Shown in pieces: positions 32,828 through 41,183 of a stretch of DNA of 64,000 nucleotides. Numbering within the stretch: the first letter of the stretch is position 1; every line of letters starts with the position of its first letter. Both the position numbers and the translations under genes were made by a program. Location of the stretch: contig CAYJLE010000012.1 of assembly GCA_964370985.1 (NCBI GenBank), positions 1-64,000 on the forward strand, in the 5' to 3' direction. The stretch comes from JAHDVS01 sp964370985 (GTDB taxonomy: Bacteria; Actinomycetota; Thermoleophilia; Gaiellales; Gaiellaceae). The notes beneath the pieces were generated by a model. It ran no database searches. It worked only from the letters and a program-made list of their open reading frames with translations, and had not been told where the DNA came from.

Positions 32828-34333
32828 ATGGCGACCGAGCAGGCGCACGTCAGGGTGGACCGCGACGAGGTCTTCCTCGAGTACACGAAGTCGATCTGCC
32901 CCGTCTGCAAGCGGGTCACCGACGCGGAGGTGAACGTGCGCGACAACCGCGTGATCCTCCGCAAGCGCTGCCCCGAGCACGGCCTGTTCGAAGGGCTCGT
33001 CTACTCCGACGCGGAGCTGTACGCGGCCCAGCTTCGCTACAACAAGCCCGGGACGCGCCCCCTGGAGCTCCAGACGGAGGTGAAGGACGGCTGCCCGCTC
33101 GACTGCGGCCTCTGCCCGGCGCACAAGCAGCACACCTGCCTGGGACTGATCGAGGTGAACACGGCCTGCAATCTCGACTGCCCGATCTGCTTCGCCGCGT
33201 CCGGCCATCACAGCGACGGGTTCTCGCTGACCCGCGAGCAGGTCGCCTTCATGCTCGATCGCTTCATCGCGGCCGAGGGCGAGCCCGGGGTGCTCCAGCT
33301 CTCGGGCGGCGAGCCGACGATCCACCCGGAGATCATCACGTTCGTGGAGATGGCGAAGCAGAGGAGCATCGACGTCGTGATGCTGAACACGAACGGGATC
33401 CGGCTCGCACGCGACCGGCGCTTCGCCGACGACGTTGCCCGCGCGGGCGCGCACGTCTATCTCCAGTTCGACGGCTTCGAGGCGGCGACGCACCTGGCGA
33501 TCCGCGGCAAGGACCTGCGAGCCGACAAGGAGCGGGCGCTCGACCACTGCGCCGAGGCCGGGATCACCGTGACGCTGGTCGCGGCAGTCGAGCGCGGCGT
33601 GAACGAGCACGAGCTGGGAGCGATCGTCCGGCTCGGCATCGCCCACCCGGCTGTGACCAGCGTCGTCTTCCAGCCGGTCACCCATGCCGGGCGGCACCTC
33701 GTCTTCGACCCGCTCGAGCGGCTGACCAACGCGGACGTGATGAAGCTCCTGGCCGCCCAGCTGCCCGAGTCGCTGCGGGTCTCCGACTTCGTGCCGGTGC
33801 CATGCTGCTTCCCCTCCTGCCGGAGCATGTGCTACGCCCTCGTCGAGGGCTCGTCGCTCCTCCCGCTCGCCCGCCTACTCGACGTGGACGACTACCTCGA
33901 CTATCTCTCCAACCGCGTCATCCCCGACCCGGGGATCCGCGCGGCGCTCGAGCAGATGTTCTCCGCGTCGGCTACCGCGTGCTGCGTCGACTGCGGCATC
34001 GACCTCCCCGAGGCGCTCCGCGCCTACCGGGAGCGCGCGTTCCTCGTGACCGTCCAGGACTTCCAGGACCCCTACACGCTGAACGTGCGCCAGCTCATGA
34101 AGTGCTGCGTCGCCCAGATCGTACCCGACGGGCGCATCATCCCGTTCTGCGCCTACAACTCCGTCGGCTACCGGGAGCAGGTGCGCGCGAGCCTGTCCGG
34201 AGCGCCCGTGCAGCCGGCCGTGCCGAACGCGCGCCCGCTGCTGCCCCTGCTCGAGCCCACCCCGTACGGCTCGGTGACGGCGCGCGGGAACGGGCACGGC
34301 AGAAGCCGCGGCGGCGGGGGAGGAGCCCGATGA
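32828..34333 (+). CDS. radical SAM enzyme of the Tes/MJ0619 (COG1964) type
   Basis: A 501-residue enzyme. An N-terminal rubredoxin-like metal site (C24-P-V-C27, C48-P-E-H51) is followed by a Cys cluster (C89, C93, C96, C104) and then the radical SAM motif C114-x3-C118-x2-C121 (CNLDCPICFA). The SGGEPT motif binds SAM. More Cys groups lie C-terminally (VPCCFPSC, ACCVDCG, MKCCV), consistent with auxiliary Fe-S clusters. This layout matches tetraether lipid synthase and MJ0619-like methylases, which couple or methylate unactivated lipid or pterin carbons. It overlaps a methyltransferase gene and is followed by a CDP-alcohol phosphatidyltransferase, so a lipid substrate is attractive. That assignment is inference; COG1964 also has members of other function. 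Confidence 0.85.
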   Translation: MATEQAHVRVDRDEVFLEYTKSICPVCKRVTDAEVNVRDNRVILRKRCPEHGLFEGLVYSDAELYAAQLRYNKPGTRPLELQTEVKDGCPLDCGLCPAHKQHTCLGLIEVNTACNLDCPICFAASGHHSDGFSLTREQVAFMLDRFIAAEGEPGVLQLSGGEPTIHPEIITFVEMAKQRSIDVVMLNTNGIRLARDRRFADDVARAGAHVYLQFDGFEAATHLAIRGKDLRADKERALDHCAEAGITVTLVAAVERGVNEHELGAIVRLGIAHPAVTSVVFQPVTHAGRHLVFDPLERLTNADVMKLLAAQLPESLRVSDFVPVPCCFPSCRSMCYALVEGSSLLPLARLLDVDDYLDYLSNRVIPDPGIRAALEQMFSASATACCVDCGIDLPEALRAYRERAFLVTVQDFQDPYTLNVRQLMKCCVAQIVPDGRIIPFCAYNSVGYREQVRASLSGAPVQPAVPNARPLLPLLEPTPYGSVTARGNGHGRSRGGGGGAR

Positions 34334-35121
34334 CCCTCGCGCCCGACGAGCTCAAGTCCTGCTGCGCGACCGCCTACGCGAGCCCGGCGGCGCGCTGGCT
34401 GCTCGGCGACAGCTTCCACCCCGGGGGCGCGGAGCTGACGTCGCGCCTGGCACGTGCCCTCGCGGTCGGCGCCGACGCCACCGTCGTCGACATCGCGAGC
34501 GGCCCGGGGACGAGCGCGATCCAGCTCGCGCGGGAGACCGGTTGCGCCGTGATCGGCGTCGACCTCTCGGCCGAGAGCGTCGCCGGCGCGAGCGAGGCGG
34601 CAGCGCTGGCCGGGCTCGACATGCGCGTACGGTTCGTCGTCGGCGACGCCGAGGCGCTGCCCCTCCCCGACGCCTCCGCCGACGGCGTCCTCTGCGAGTG
34701 CTCGCTCTGCACGTTCCCGGACCAGGCGACCGCGCTCGGGGAGATAGCGCGCATCCTGCGCCCGGGGGCGAGGCTCGCCCTCTCGGACGTGACTGCGAGC
34801 CCCGGGCGCCTGCCGCCCGGGCTGGCGACGCTGGGAGCATGGATCGCGTGTCTGGCGGGCGCCCGGCCGCTCGAGACGATCGCCGGGGCGGCCGCCGCGG
34901 CGGGGCTCGACGTCGAGGTCGTCGAGTCGCACGACGCGGCGCTCGGCGCGCTGCTCGACCGGGTCGACGCGCGCCTGCGCGCGGCGAGGCTGCTCGGGGA
35001 GGGCCTGCCCGACCAGCTCCGGGAGAGCTCCGTGGGCGGCCTCGAGCTCGTCGCCGCGGCCAGGCAGGCGCTCGCCGACAGCGCGCTCGGGTACGGCGTC
35101 GTCGTCGCCCGCAGGCCGTGA
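34330..35121 (+). CDS. class I SAM-dependent methyltransferase
   Basis: A 263-residue methyltransferase with the SAM motif VVDIASGPGTS (about 52-62), the acidic GVDLS strand end and a post-motif GDAEALPLPDASADGVLCECSL. The N-terminus carries a CC pair (KSCCATAYASP), and a further Cys pair occurs in CECSLC; ArsM-like enzymes also use cysteines, but the arsenic-binding C-terminus is absent. The ATG overlaps the stop of the radical SAM gene (ATGA), showing coupling, and its last codons overlap the next gene's GTG. It probably acts on the radical SAM product or on the same substrate. Confidence 0.87.
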   Translation: MTLAPDELKSCCATAYASPAARWLLGDSFHPGGAELTSRLARALAVGADATVVDIASGPGTSAIQLARETGCAVIGVDLSAESVAGASEAAALAGLDMRVRFVVGDAEALPLPDASADGVLCECSLCTFPDQATALGEIARILRPGARLALSDVTASPGRLPPGLATLGAWIACLAGARPLETIAGAAAAAGLDVEVVESHDAALGALLDRVDARLRAARLLGEGLPDQLRESSVGGLELVAAARQALADSALGYGVVVARRP

Positions 35122-35942
35122 CCGAGGGCGAGCGCTGGGCGGCCGAGCTGCTCGCGGCCCTGCGGGCGAAACGGTATGCGCCGCGCGCGTGGCGCCTCTT
35201 TCTCGCGCGGTCGCTCCGGCGGGCCGGCGCGACACGGAGCGAGCGGCGCCGGGCGCGCTCGGAGACGATGGCGCTCGGCGCTGCCGGGCTGGCCGCCTGG
35301 GGCGGGCTTGCGGCGGCGGGGCGCCCGGGGCTCGCGGCGGCGGGCGCGGGCTGGTGGCTCGCGGTGGTGCTGATGCTCGACTGGCACCTCGGGATGCTCG
35401 AGCGGCCGGACGGCAGGGTGCTCGACGGGGTCGGCGTGGCCAACGCGATCAGCCTCGTCCGCGCGGGTCTCGTGCCCGCCCTCCCGGTGCTCTCGCCAAC
35501 CGCTCTGGCAGCGGCGCTGGTGGCGGCGCAGGCGACAGATGTCCTGGACGGGCGCCTGGCGCGCTCCCGGGACGAGGTGACCCGGCTGGGCCTCTGGCTC
35601 GACGGCGCAGTCGACACGCTACTCCTCGGGGTCGCCGCAGTGGCGGCGGCCCGGATCGGGGCGATCCCGGGGTGGGTCGCCGGGCTCGTGCTCGCCCGCT
35701 GCGCGCTGCCGTGGGCACTCGCTGCCGGCATCTACTTCGTCCGCGCCCGCGCCCCGCGGCACGAGGGGCACGTCTCGGGCCGGCTCCCGGGATTCGTCCT
35801 GCTGGCCGGGCTGGCGCTTTCTCCCTTCTGGGCGGGCGGCACAGCCGTCGTAGCGGCGGGGGCGGCGGGCGGGCTCCTGACCCTCGCCGCCACCGCGATC
35901 CGGGCGCTCGCACCCGCGGCGGCGCTCTCGGGACGGGGATGA
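35118..35942 (+). CDS. CDP-alcohol phosphatidyltransferase
   Basis: Membrane enzyme of 274 residues with the complete CDP-AP signature D-x2-DG-x2-AR-x8-G-x3-D-x3-D (TDVLDGRLARSRDEV, then GLWLDGAVD). It joins a CDP-activated lipid with an alcohol such as glycerol-3-phosphate, inositol phosphate or serine. About six to seven helices are predicted; an unusually long basic N-terminal tail (about 50 residues, Arg-rich) precedes them. GTG start overlapping the methyltransferase stop, and stop overlapping the DUF3179 ATG. The head-group substrate cannot be told. Its coupling with a Tes-like radical SAM gene is the main argument for a lipid pathway. Confidence 0.88.
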   Translation: MTEGERWAAELLAALRAKRYAPRAWRLFLARSLRRAGATRSERRRARSETMALGAAGLAAWGGLAAAGRPGLAAAGAGWWLAVVLMLDWHLGMLERPDGRVLDGVGVANAISLVRAGLVPALPVLSPTALAAALVAAQATDVLDGRLARSRDEVTRLGLWLDGAVDTLLLGVAAVAAARIGAIPGWVAGLVLARCALPWALAAGIYFVRARAPRHEGHVSGRLPGFVLLAGLALSPFWAGGTAVVAAGAAGGLLTLAATAIRALAPAAALSGRG

Positions 35943-37054
35943 GAGCTGTCCTCCTCGCCGCCGCTCTCGTGCTCCTCGCGGCCGGGTGTGGCGGCGGGGG
36001 CGCCCCTCCGGAGGAGTCGAGCTTCGGCGATGACCTCCTGATCGTATCGACCGACGGGTGGCGAACCGACTTCGCGCGGCACACGGTGCCGCTCATCCAG
36101 TTCGCCTCCGGCGGGCCCGGCAAGGATGGGATCCCGGCGCTCGACCGGCCCCGGTTCGAGTCGGTGGAGGCGGCCGGCCGCTGGCTGCAGCCACGCGTGC
36201 CGGTGATCGAGCTCGAGCTGGGCAGCGAGGCGCGCGCCTATCCCCTCGCGATCCTCGTCTGGCACGAGATCGTCAACGACGTCTTTGCCGGCACGCCCGT
36301 CGCCGTCACGTTCTGCCCCCTCTGCAACACCGCGCTCGCCTTCGACCGGCGCCTCGACGGGCGCCTGCTCGACTTCGGCACCACGGGCAACCTCCGCCAT
36401 TCGGACCTCGTGATGTACGACCGCCAGACCGAGAGCTGGTGGCAGCAGTTCGACGGTCGGGCTCTCGTGGGAGAGCTGGCCGGCAGCCGCCTGGGGCTCC
36501 TTCCCGCCCGGATCGTCGCGTGGGCGGACTTCGTCGCTCGCCATCCCGGCGGCGAGGTGCTCTCGCGCGAGACCGGCTACGAACGGCCCTACGGCGCGAA
36601 CCCGTACCCCGGCTACGAGGACGTCGACTCGCCGACGCTCGTCGGCACCCCGAACCAGAGCGACGGCCGTGTCGCTCTCAAGGAGCGCGTGGCGTTCGTG
36701 GAGCTGGACGGAGACGCCGTCGCCGTTCCATTCCCCGAGCTCGAGCGGGCGGGAACCCTGCGAGTCGAGCTCGCCGGCGAGCGCATCGAGCTGGTCTGGC
36801 TCCCCGGGATCAGCTCCCCGCTCGGATCCTTCGAGAGCCCCGGCGGCCGCACGGTCGGCTCCGCGTTCGTGCGTTCCGTCACGACCGGCGAGCCGGTCGC
36901 CTCGACGACGCCGTTCTGGTTCGCGGTCGCCGCCTTCCGCCCGGACGTGCGCGTCCTCGACGCGGCGGGCCGGGAGATCCCCGGAACGCGGCGAGCCGTC
37001 GAGCCCGCGCGCCCCGAGGACATCCAGAGGGCCACGGCGCGTCTCGCCGGCTAG
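35939..37054 (+). CDS. DUF3179 lipoprotein
   Basis: A 371-residue lipoprotein with lipobox LAAGC (C17). The DUF3179 core contains HEIVNDVFAGTPVAVTFCPLCNTA, with the conserved CPLC pair, followed by DFGTTGNLRHSDLVMYDRQT and ESWWQQF. The CxxC suggests a metal or disulfide site on the outer membrane face. Function of the domain is unknown. The ATG overlaps the CDP-alcohol transferase stop (ATGA), so it belongs to that operon. A second copy lies at 38.5 kb. Confidence 0.88.
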   Translation: MRAVLLAAALVLLAAGCGGGGAPPEESSFGDDLLIVSTDGWRTDFARHTVPLIQFASGGPGKDGIPALDRPRFESVEAAGRWLQPRVPVIELELGSEARAYPLAILVWHEIVNDVFAGTPVAVTFCPLCNTALAFDRRLDGRLLDFGTTGNLRHSDLVMYDRQTESWWQQFDGRALVGELAGSRLGLLPARIVAWADFVARHPGGEVLSRETGYERPYGANPYPGYEDVDSPTLVGTPNQSDGRVALKERVAFVELDGDAVAVPFPELERAGTLRVELAGERIELVWLPGISSPLGSFESPGGRTVGSAFVRSVTTGEPVASTTPFWFAVAAFRPDVRVLDAAGREIPGTRRAVEPARPEDIQRATARLAG

Positions 37055-37055
37055 A

Positions 37056-38468
37056 TCAGCCCGGCCAGCGGCGTGCGAGCGCTCCGAAGCGGCGACCGTG
37101 CTCGAACGCCGCCTCGGCGGCAAGCCGCGCCACCGACGTGGAGATGGTCGGGTAGACGTGGACGAGCCCGGCGAGATCGCGTAGCCGAGTCCGTTCGCGC
37201 ACCGCAAGCGCGAGCTCGTGGATCAGCTCGCCGGCGGCGGGGGCGAGGACGTGCGCGCCGGCGAGCCGGCCCCTGGCCAGCACGAGGACGACGGCTCCCT
37301 CGCTCGCCCCGTCGGCCCGTGCGCGATCCGAGCTCGCCAGGTCGGCCCGCCGCACCTCGACCCGATCGGCCCCGTGCCGGTCGCGCGCCTCGGCGGCGGT
37401 GAGGCCGACGTGGGCGAGCTCCGGGTCGGTGAACGTGCACCACGGCACGTGGTCGGGAGCTGGGGTCTTGCCGGTAAAGAACTTGTTCCGGACGGCGAGG
37501 GCGCCGTCGTGGGCCGCCGAGTGGGTGAACAGTACGCGGCCGGCGACGTCCCCGGCCGCGTAGATCGAGCGGACGCTGGTGCGCAGGTGGCGGTCGACCG
37601 CGACGCCGCGCGGCCCGATCTCCACCCCGACCTCCTCGAGACCGAGGCCGGCCACGTTCGGGGCCCGCCCGGCGGCGACGAGCACCTCCTCGCCCTCGAG
37701 GCGCACGGGCTCGCCGCGCTGCGTCCCCTCCACGATCTTGAGCCCTCCGGCCGCGCTCACCCGTTCGGCGACGACGTCGAGCTCGACGCGGACGCCCTCG
37801 CGCTCGAGGATGCGCGTGAGGGTCTCCGCCAGCTCCGGCTCCTCGCGAGCGAGCAGCTGCGGCAGGAGCTCGAGCAGGGAGACCCGCACGCCCAACCGCC
37901 GGAGGCCCTGGGCGAGCTCGACGGCGATCGGCCCGCCGCCGACGACGACGAGGCTCCCGGGCGGCCGCCCCAGCTCGAACAGGCTCTCGTTGGTCAGGAA
38001 GCCCGCCTCCGCCAGGCCGGGAATTGGCGGAACGGAGGGTCGCGAGCCGGTGCAGAGCAGGACGAAGCGCGTCTCGAGCCGACGCCCCTCCACCTCGACG
38101 GTGTGCGGGCCGGTCAGGCGGGCCGACCCGAAGACGATCTCGATCCCCAGCTCCCGGAACCGGGCCGGGTCGTCGTCGGTGGCCGCGATCGCCTCCTGGA
38201 TTCCCCGGATGCGATCCCAGACCCGGGCGCGGTTGATCTGCGGCTCGGCGGCGGGGAGGCCGAAGCGGTCGGCCGTCCGCAGGTGGTGAGCGACCTTCGC
38301 CGAGGCGAGCAGCGCCTTGCTCGGGACGCAGCCCGTCCACAGGCAGTCGCCGCCGACGCGATCCCGCTCGACAGCGGCCACGTTCAGGCCGAACGCGGCC
38401 GCCGCCTCCGCGGCGACGATGCCCCCGGAGCCCATCCCGACGACCACGAGATCGAACGGACGCCTCAT
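37056..38468 (-). CDS. MerA/Lpd-like flavin disulfide oxidoreductase, Cys form
   Basis: A 470-residue pyridine nucleotide-disulfide oxidoreductase with an ordinary active site GGDCLWTGCVPSK (CxxxxC). FAD motif VVVGMGSGG, NAD(P) motif VVVGGGPIAVELAQGL, and second FAD motif IYAAGDV are intact. The C-terminal catalytic His-Glu region is altered (HVYPTISTS), unlike the two Sec paralogues. I use the ATG at 38468 (MRRPFDLVVVG); a GTG six codons upstream at 38486 is possible. It lies on the opposite strand between two DUF3179 genes. Likely a thiol or quinone-type reductase; substrate unknown. Confidence 0.88.
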   Translation of the reverse strand: MRRPFDLVVVGMGSGGIVAAEAAAAFGLNVAAVERDRVGGDCLWTGCVPSKALLASAKVAHHLRTADRFGLPAAEPQINRARVWDRIRGIQEAIAATDDDPARFRELGIEIVFGSARLTGPHTVEVEGRRLETRFVLLCTGSRPSVPPIPGLAEAGFLTNESLFELGRPPGSLVVVGGGPIAVELAQGLRRLGVRVSLLELLPQLLAREEPELAETLTRILEREGVRVELDVVAERVSAAGGLKIVEGTQRGEPVRLEGEEVLVAAGRAPNVAGLGLEEVGVEIGPRGVAVDRHLRTSVRSIYAAGDVAGRVLFTHSAAHDGALAVRNKFFTGKTPAPDHVPWCTFTDPELAHVGLTAAEARDRHGADRVEVRRADLASSDRARADGASEGAVVLVLARGRLAGAHVLAPAAGELIHELALAVRERTRLRDLAGLVHVYPTISTSVARLAAEAAFEHGRRFGALARRWPG

Positions 38469-38507
38469 CGCCGCACCGTCGGGCACGTCCGAGGCATCGA
38501 ACCGGGC

Positions 38508-39566
38508 ATGAAGAGAATCCTTCTGCTAGCCACCGTCTCTCTCCTTGCCGCCGGCTGCGGCGCCGCCGCGTCCTCCCAGGAGGAGTCGCAGCCCGGAAGC
38601 GGAGTCGCGTCCGGCGCCGAGCCGGAGCCGTCCGATGACCTGAGAGTCAACACGGCCGCGTGGGAGACCGACTTCTCGAAGCACACGGTCCCGCTCGGCG
38701 AGCTCACCTCCGGTGGGCCGGGGAAGGACGGGATCCCGGCCATCGACGAGCCCGTGTTCGAGCCGGTCGAGGCCGCGGACGGGTGGCTCGAGGCGCGGGA
38801 GCCGGTGATCGAGCTCGAGCTCGGAAGCGAGGCGCGCGCCTATCCCCTCCAGATCCTGATCTGGCACGAGATCGTCAACGACACGGTCGCCGGCCTCCCC
38901 GTCGCGGTCACGTTCTGCCCGCTCTGCAACACGGCGCTCGTCTTCGACCGCCGCCTCGATAGCCGCCTGCTCGACTTCGGGACGACCGGCAACCTGCGCA
39001 ACTCGGATCTCGTCATGTACGACCGCCAGACCGAGAGCTGGTGGCAGCAGTTCGGCGGCGAGGCGATCGTCGGGGAGCTCGCCGGCTCGAGGCTCACGCC
39101 GGTGCCGGCGCGGATCGTCGCCTGGGAGAACTTCGCTCGCGACCACCCGGACGGGCAGGTGCTCTCGCGCGACACCGGCTACCCGCGCACCTACGGGTCG
39201 AACCCCTACGGGGGCTACGACTCCGTCGACAGCCCGCCGTTCTTCCCCGCGGCGAACGAGGGCGACGACCGCCTGCCACCCAAGGAGCGGGTCGTCTTCC
39301 TCGAGCGCGGCGAGGATGCGGTCGTCGTCCCGTTCTCCGTGCTCGAGCAACGTGGAACGGTCGAGGTCGCGGTCGGGGGCGAGCGCCTGGAGGCGATCTG
39401 GGTGCCGGACGTACGCTCTGCCCTCGACTCCGGCGACATCTCCGACGGCCGGCTCGTCGGCTCGGCCGACGTCCGCTCGGTCGAGACGGGCGAGCGCGTC
39501 GCCTTCGACATCCCGTTCTGGTTCGCGGTCGCCGCCTTCCGCCCGGACGTGCGGATCGAGCGCTGA
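38508..39566 (+). CDS. DUF3179 lipoprotein, second copy
   Basis: A 352-residue lipoprotein with lipobox LAAGC (C17) and a Ser/Glu-rich linker. It shares with the copy at 35.9 kb the block HEIVNDTVAGLPVAVTFCPLCNT, the DFGTTGNLRNSDLVMYD segment and ESWWQQF. The two differ most in the linker and C-terminal third. It is divergent from the flavin oxidoreductase gene with 39 nt between starts and converges on ccdA. A nearby CcdA/TlpA pair could maintain the exported CPLC cysteines (inference). Confidence 0.88.
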   Translation: MKRILLLATVSLLAAGCGAAASSQEESQPGSGVASGAEPEPSDDLRVNTAAWETDFSKHTVPLGELTSGGPGKDGIPAIDEPVFEPVEAADGWLEAREPVIELELGSEARAYPLQILIWHEIVNDTVAGLPVAVTFCPLCNTALVFDRRLDSRLLDFGTTGNLRNSDLVMYDRQTESWWQQFGGEAIVGELAGSRLTPVPARIVAWENFARDHPDGQVLSRDTGYPRTYGSNPYGGYDSVDSPPFFPAANEGDDRLPPKERVVFLERGEDAVVVPFSVLEQRGTVEVAVGGERLEAIWVPDVRSALDSGDISDGRLVGSADVRSVETGERVAFDIPFWFAVAAFRPDVRIER

Positions 39567-39602
39567 GCGAGGCCGGGCAGTTGGATCGAGCCGCGCCGCC
39601 AC

Positions 39603-40316
39603 TCAGATCTGCCAGCCGGTGAACCGGGCGAGCCTCGTCGTCAGGCGGACGAGGTCGCCCGTGATGAGGAGCACGCCGAAGGTCGCGAGCAGGCCCGCGG
39701 ACACGAGGCTGACGGCGCGCCAGTGGCGGCGCAGCGCCCGCACGAGCCCGAGCGAGCGCGTGAACGCGAGCCCGAAGAGGAGGAACGGGACGCCGAGCCC
39801 GAGCGAGTAGGCGGCGAGGAGCACGGCGCCCTGCGCGGCGCTCGCCTCCCCCAGCGACAGCGTGAGGATCGCGGCGAGGGTCGGCCCGATGCAGGGCGTC
39901 CAGCCGACGGCGAACGCGACGCCAGCGAGCGACGCCGTGGGCAGGCTGCCCCCGGAGCGGAGGGAGAGACGCCGCTCGACCTGGAGCAGGCGCGGCAGCG
40001 GCAGCCCCGCGAAGGTCAGGGCCGCCACGATGATGAACGCGCCGGCTGCGATCTCGAGCGTCCGGCGATTCTCGAGCAGCGCGCCTCCGAACCACGCCGC
40101 GCCCGCGCCGAGCAGGACGAACATGACGGTGAAGCCGGCGACGAACGCGGCCGTCGAGGTCACGACCCGGCGCGGTCGCGCGCCCAGCTCGTCGAAGCCG
40201 ACGCCGGACACGAACGAGAGGTAGCCGGGGACGAGCGGCAGGACGCAGGGCGACGTGAAGGAGACGAAGCCGGCCGCGAAGGCGACCGCGAGGCCGCCGG
40301 CCGACAGCTCGGTCAT
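39603..40316 (-). CDS. ccdA: CcdA-type transmembrane thiol-disulfide carrier
   Basis: A 237-residue six-helix protein of the CcdA/DsbD-beta family. The two redox cysteines sit in SFTSPCVLPLVPGY and VGWTPCIGPTLAA, in the expected symmetrical helices 1 and 4. It carries reducing equivalents from cytosolic thioredoxin to exported acceptors. The ATG overlaps the stop of tlpA upstream, so the two are made together. Typical uses are cytochrome c maturation and repair of exported thiols; one cytochrome c (19.3 kb) and two CPLC lipoproteins are in this window. Confidence 0.92.
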   Translation of the reverse strand: MTELSAGGLAVAFAAGFVSFTSPCVLPLVPGYLSFVSGVGFDELGARPRRVVTSTAAFVAGFTVMFVLLGAGAAWFGGALLENRRTLEIAAGAFIIVAALTFAGLPLPRLLQVERRLSLRSGGSLPTASLAGVAFAVGWTPCIGPTLAAILTLSLGEASAAQGAVLLAAYSLGLGVPFLLFGLAFTRSLGLVRALRRHWRAVSLVSAGLLATFGVLLITGDLVRLTTRLARFTGWQI

Positions 40317-40870
40317 TCGCCCTCGACGGCCAGCGCGAGCCCCTGCTCGAAGCCGGCCTCGTCGGTGGCTCCCGCAACGACGCCGACGATCCGGTGCTCC
40401 GAGTCGAGGAAGAACGTCGTCGGCATCCCGCGTAGCCCCAGCTCCGCCGCGATCTCGCCGCGCGGGTCCGCGATGCTCGGGAAGGTGACGCCGAGCTCAT
40501 CGTGGAGGCGGCGGGCCTCGCCGGGCGCGTCCTGGAAGTTGACGCCGACGACGGCGACTTCCTGGTGGGCCGCGGCGAAGCTGACCAGGGCCGGCAGCTC
40601 GGCGCGGCACGGTCCGCACCAGGAGGCCCAGAAGTTGAGGACGACGGGCTTGCCCGCGTAATCGGCGAGGCTAACCTGGCCGCCCGTGATCGGGTCGGTG
40701 CCGCTGAGCTCGACCGGGAGCGCCCCGCCGTCGGAGGGCCCGGCCGCGTCAGCGGCCTGAGCGACCGGGGCCGCGACCTCGTTCCCACCGGCGAGGACGA
40801 TGCCGGCGGCGACGATCGCGGCGACGACCCCGGCGAGCGCCAGCCCGAGCACGACGCGCCGGCGCGTCAC
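40313..40870 (-). CDS. TlpA/ResA-like exported thioredoxin
   Basis: A 185-residue protein with an N-terminal membrane anchor (about 7-27), a short linker and a thioredoxin domain with active site WASWCGPC. It would face outside and receive electrons from CcdA, whose gene overlaps its 3' end. The cis-Pro segment RGMPTTFFLD is present. Its stop/start overlaps with the zf-HC2 gene (upstream) make a three-gene operon, anti-sigma-tlpA-ccdA. Confidence 0.92.
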   Translation of the reverse strand: MTRRRVVLGLALAGVVAAIVAAGIVLAGGNEVAAPVAQAADAAGPSDGGALPVELSGTDPITGGQVSLADYAGKPVVLNFWASWCGPCRAELPALVSFAAAHQEVAVVGVNFQDAPGEARRLHDELGVTFPSIADPRGEIAAELGLRGMPTTFFLDSEHRIVGVVAGATDEAGFEQGLALAVEGE

Positions 40871-41127
40871 CCCGGGCCGCCCTCGCGGCGGATCCGCGCG
40901 ACGACCCGGTCGGCGAGCTCGGGCCGCGGGGACGGCTCGAGCCGTCCCGCGGAGCGGAGCAGCTCGATCGTCGCGAGCAGCGTCTCGAAGATGGAGCGGC
41001 AGCGCTCGCAGCGGGCGAGGTGCCCGGATACCCGCCAGCGGCGCACGCCGCGAAGCTCCCCTTCGGCGTGCGCGGACATCCGCAGCGCGGTCTGGTGGCA
41101 GGAGCCCATGAGCCGAGAGAGGATCAC
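40867..41127 (-). CDS. zinc-binding anti-sigma factor (zf-HC2)
   Basis: An 86-residue protein with SCHQTALRMSAHAEGEL and HLARCERC, giving the HxxxCxxC zinc motif. No membrane helix. The start is taken at the ATG at 41127; an ATG at 41109 (MGSCHQ) would also keep the motif. Its GTG/ATG-style overlap with tlpA places it first in the anti-sigma-tlpA-ccdA operon, head-to-head with the sigma gene 56 nt away. A thiol-sensing anti-sigma leading thiol-transfer genes is suggestive of disulfide-stress control (inference). Confidence 0.82.
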   Translation of the reverse strand: MILSRLMGSCHQTALRMSAHAEGELRGVRRWRVSGHLARCERCRSIFETLLATIELLRSAGRLEPSPRPELADRVVARIRREGGPG

Positions 41128-41183
41128 GTCATCCGGTTTGATGCTGCGAGTATCCCCTTCGATGCTAGCGTCCGCGGGAACCC

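Noticed and set aside
34330..35121. Arsenite methyltransferase (arsM)
   Set aside because: The protein has N-terminal cysteines and the SAM fold but lacks the C-terminal arsenic-binding region, and no ars genes are adjacent.
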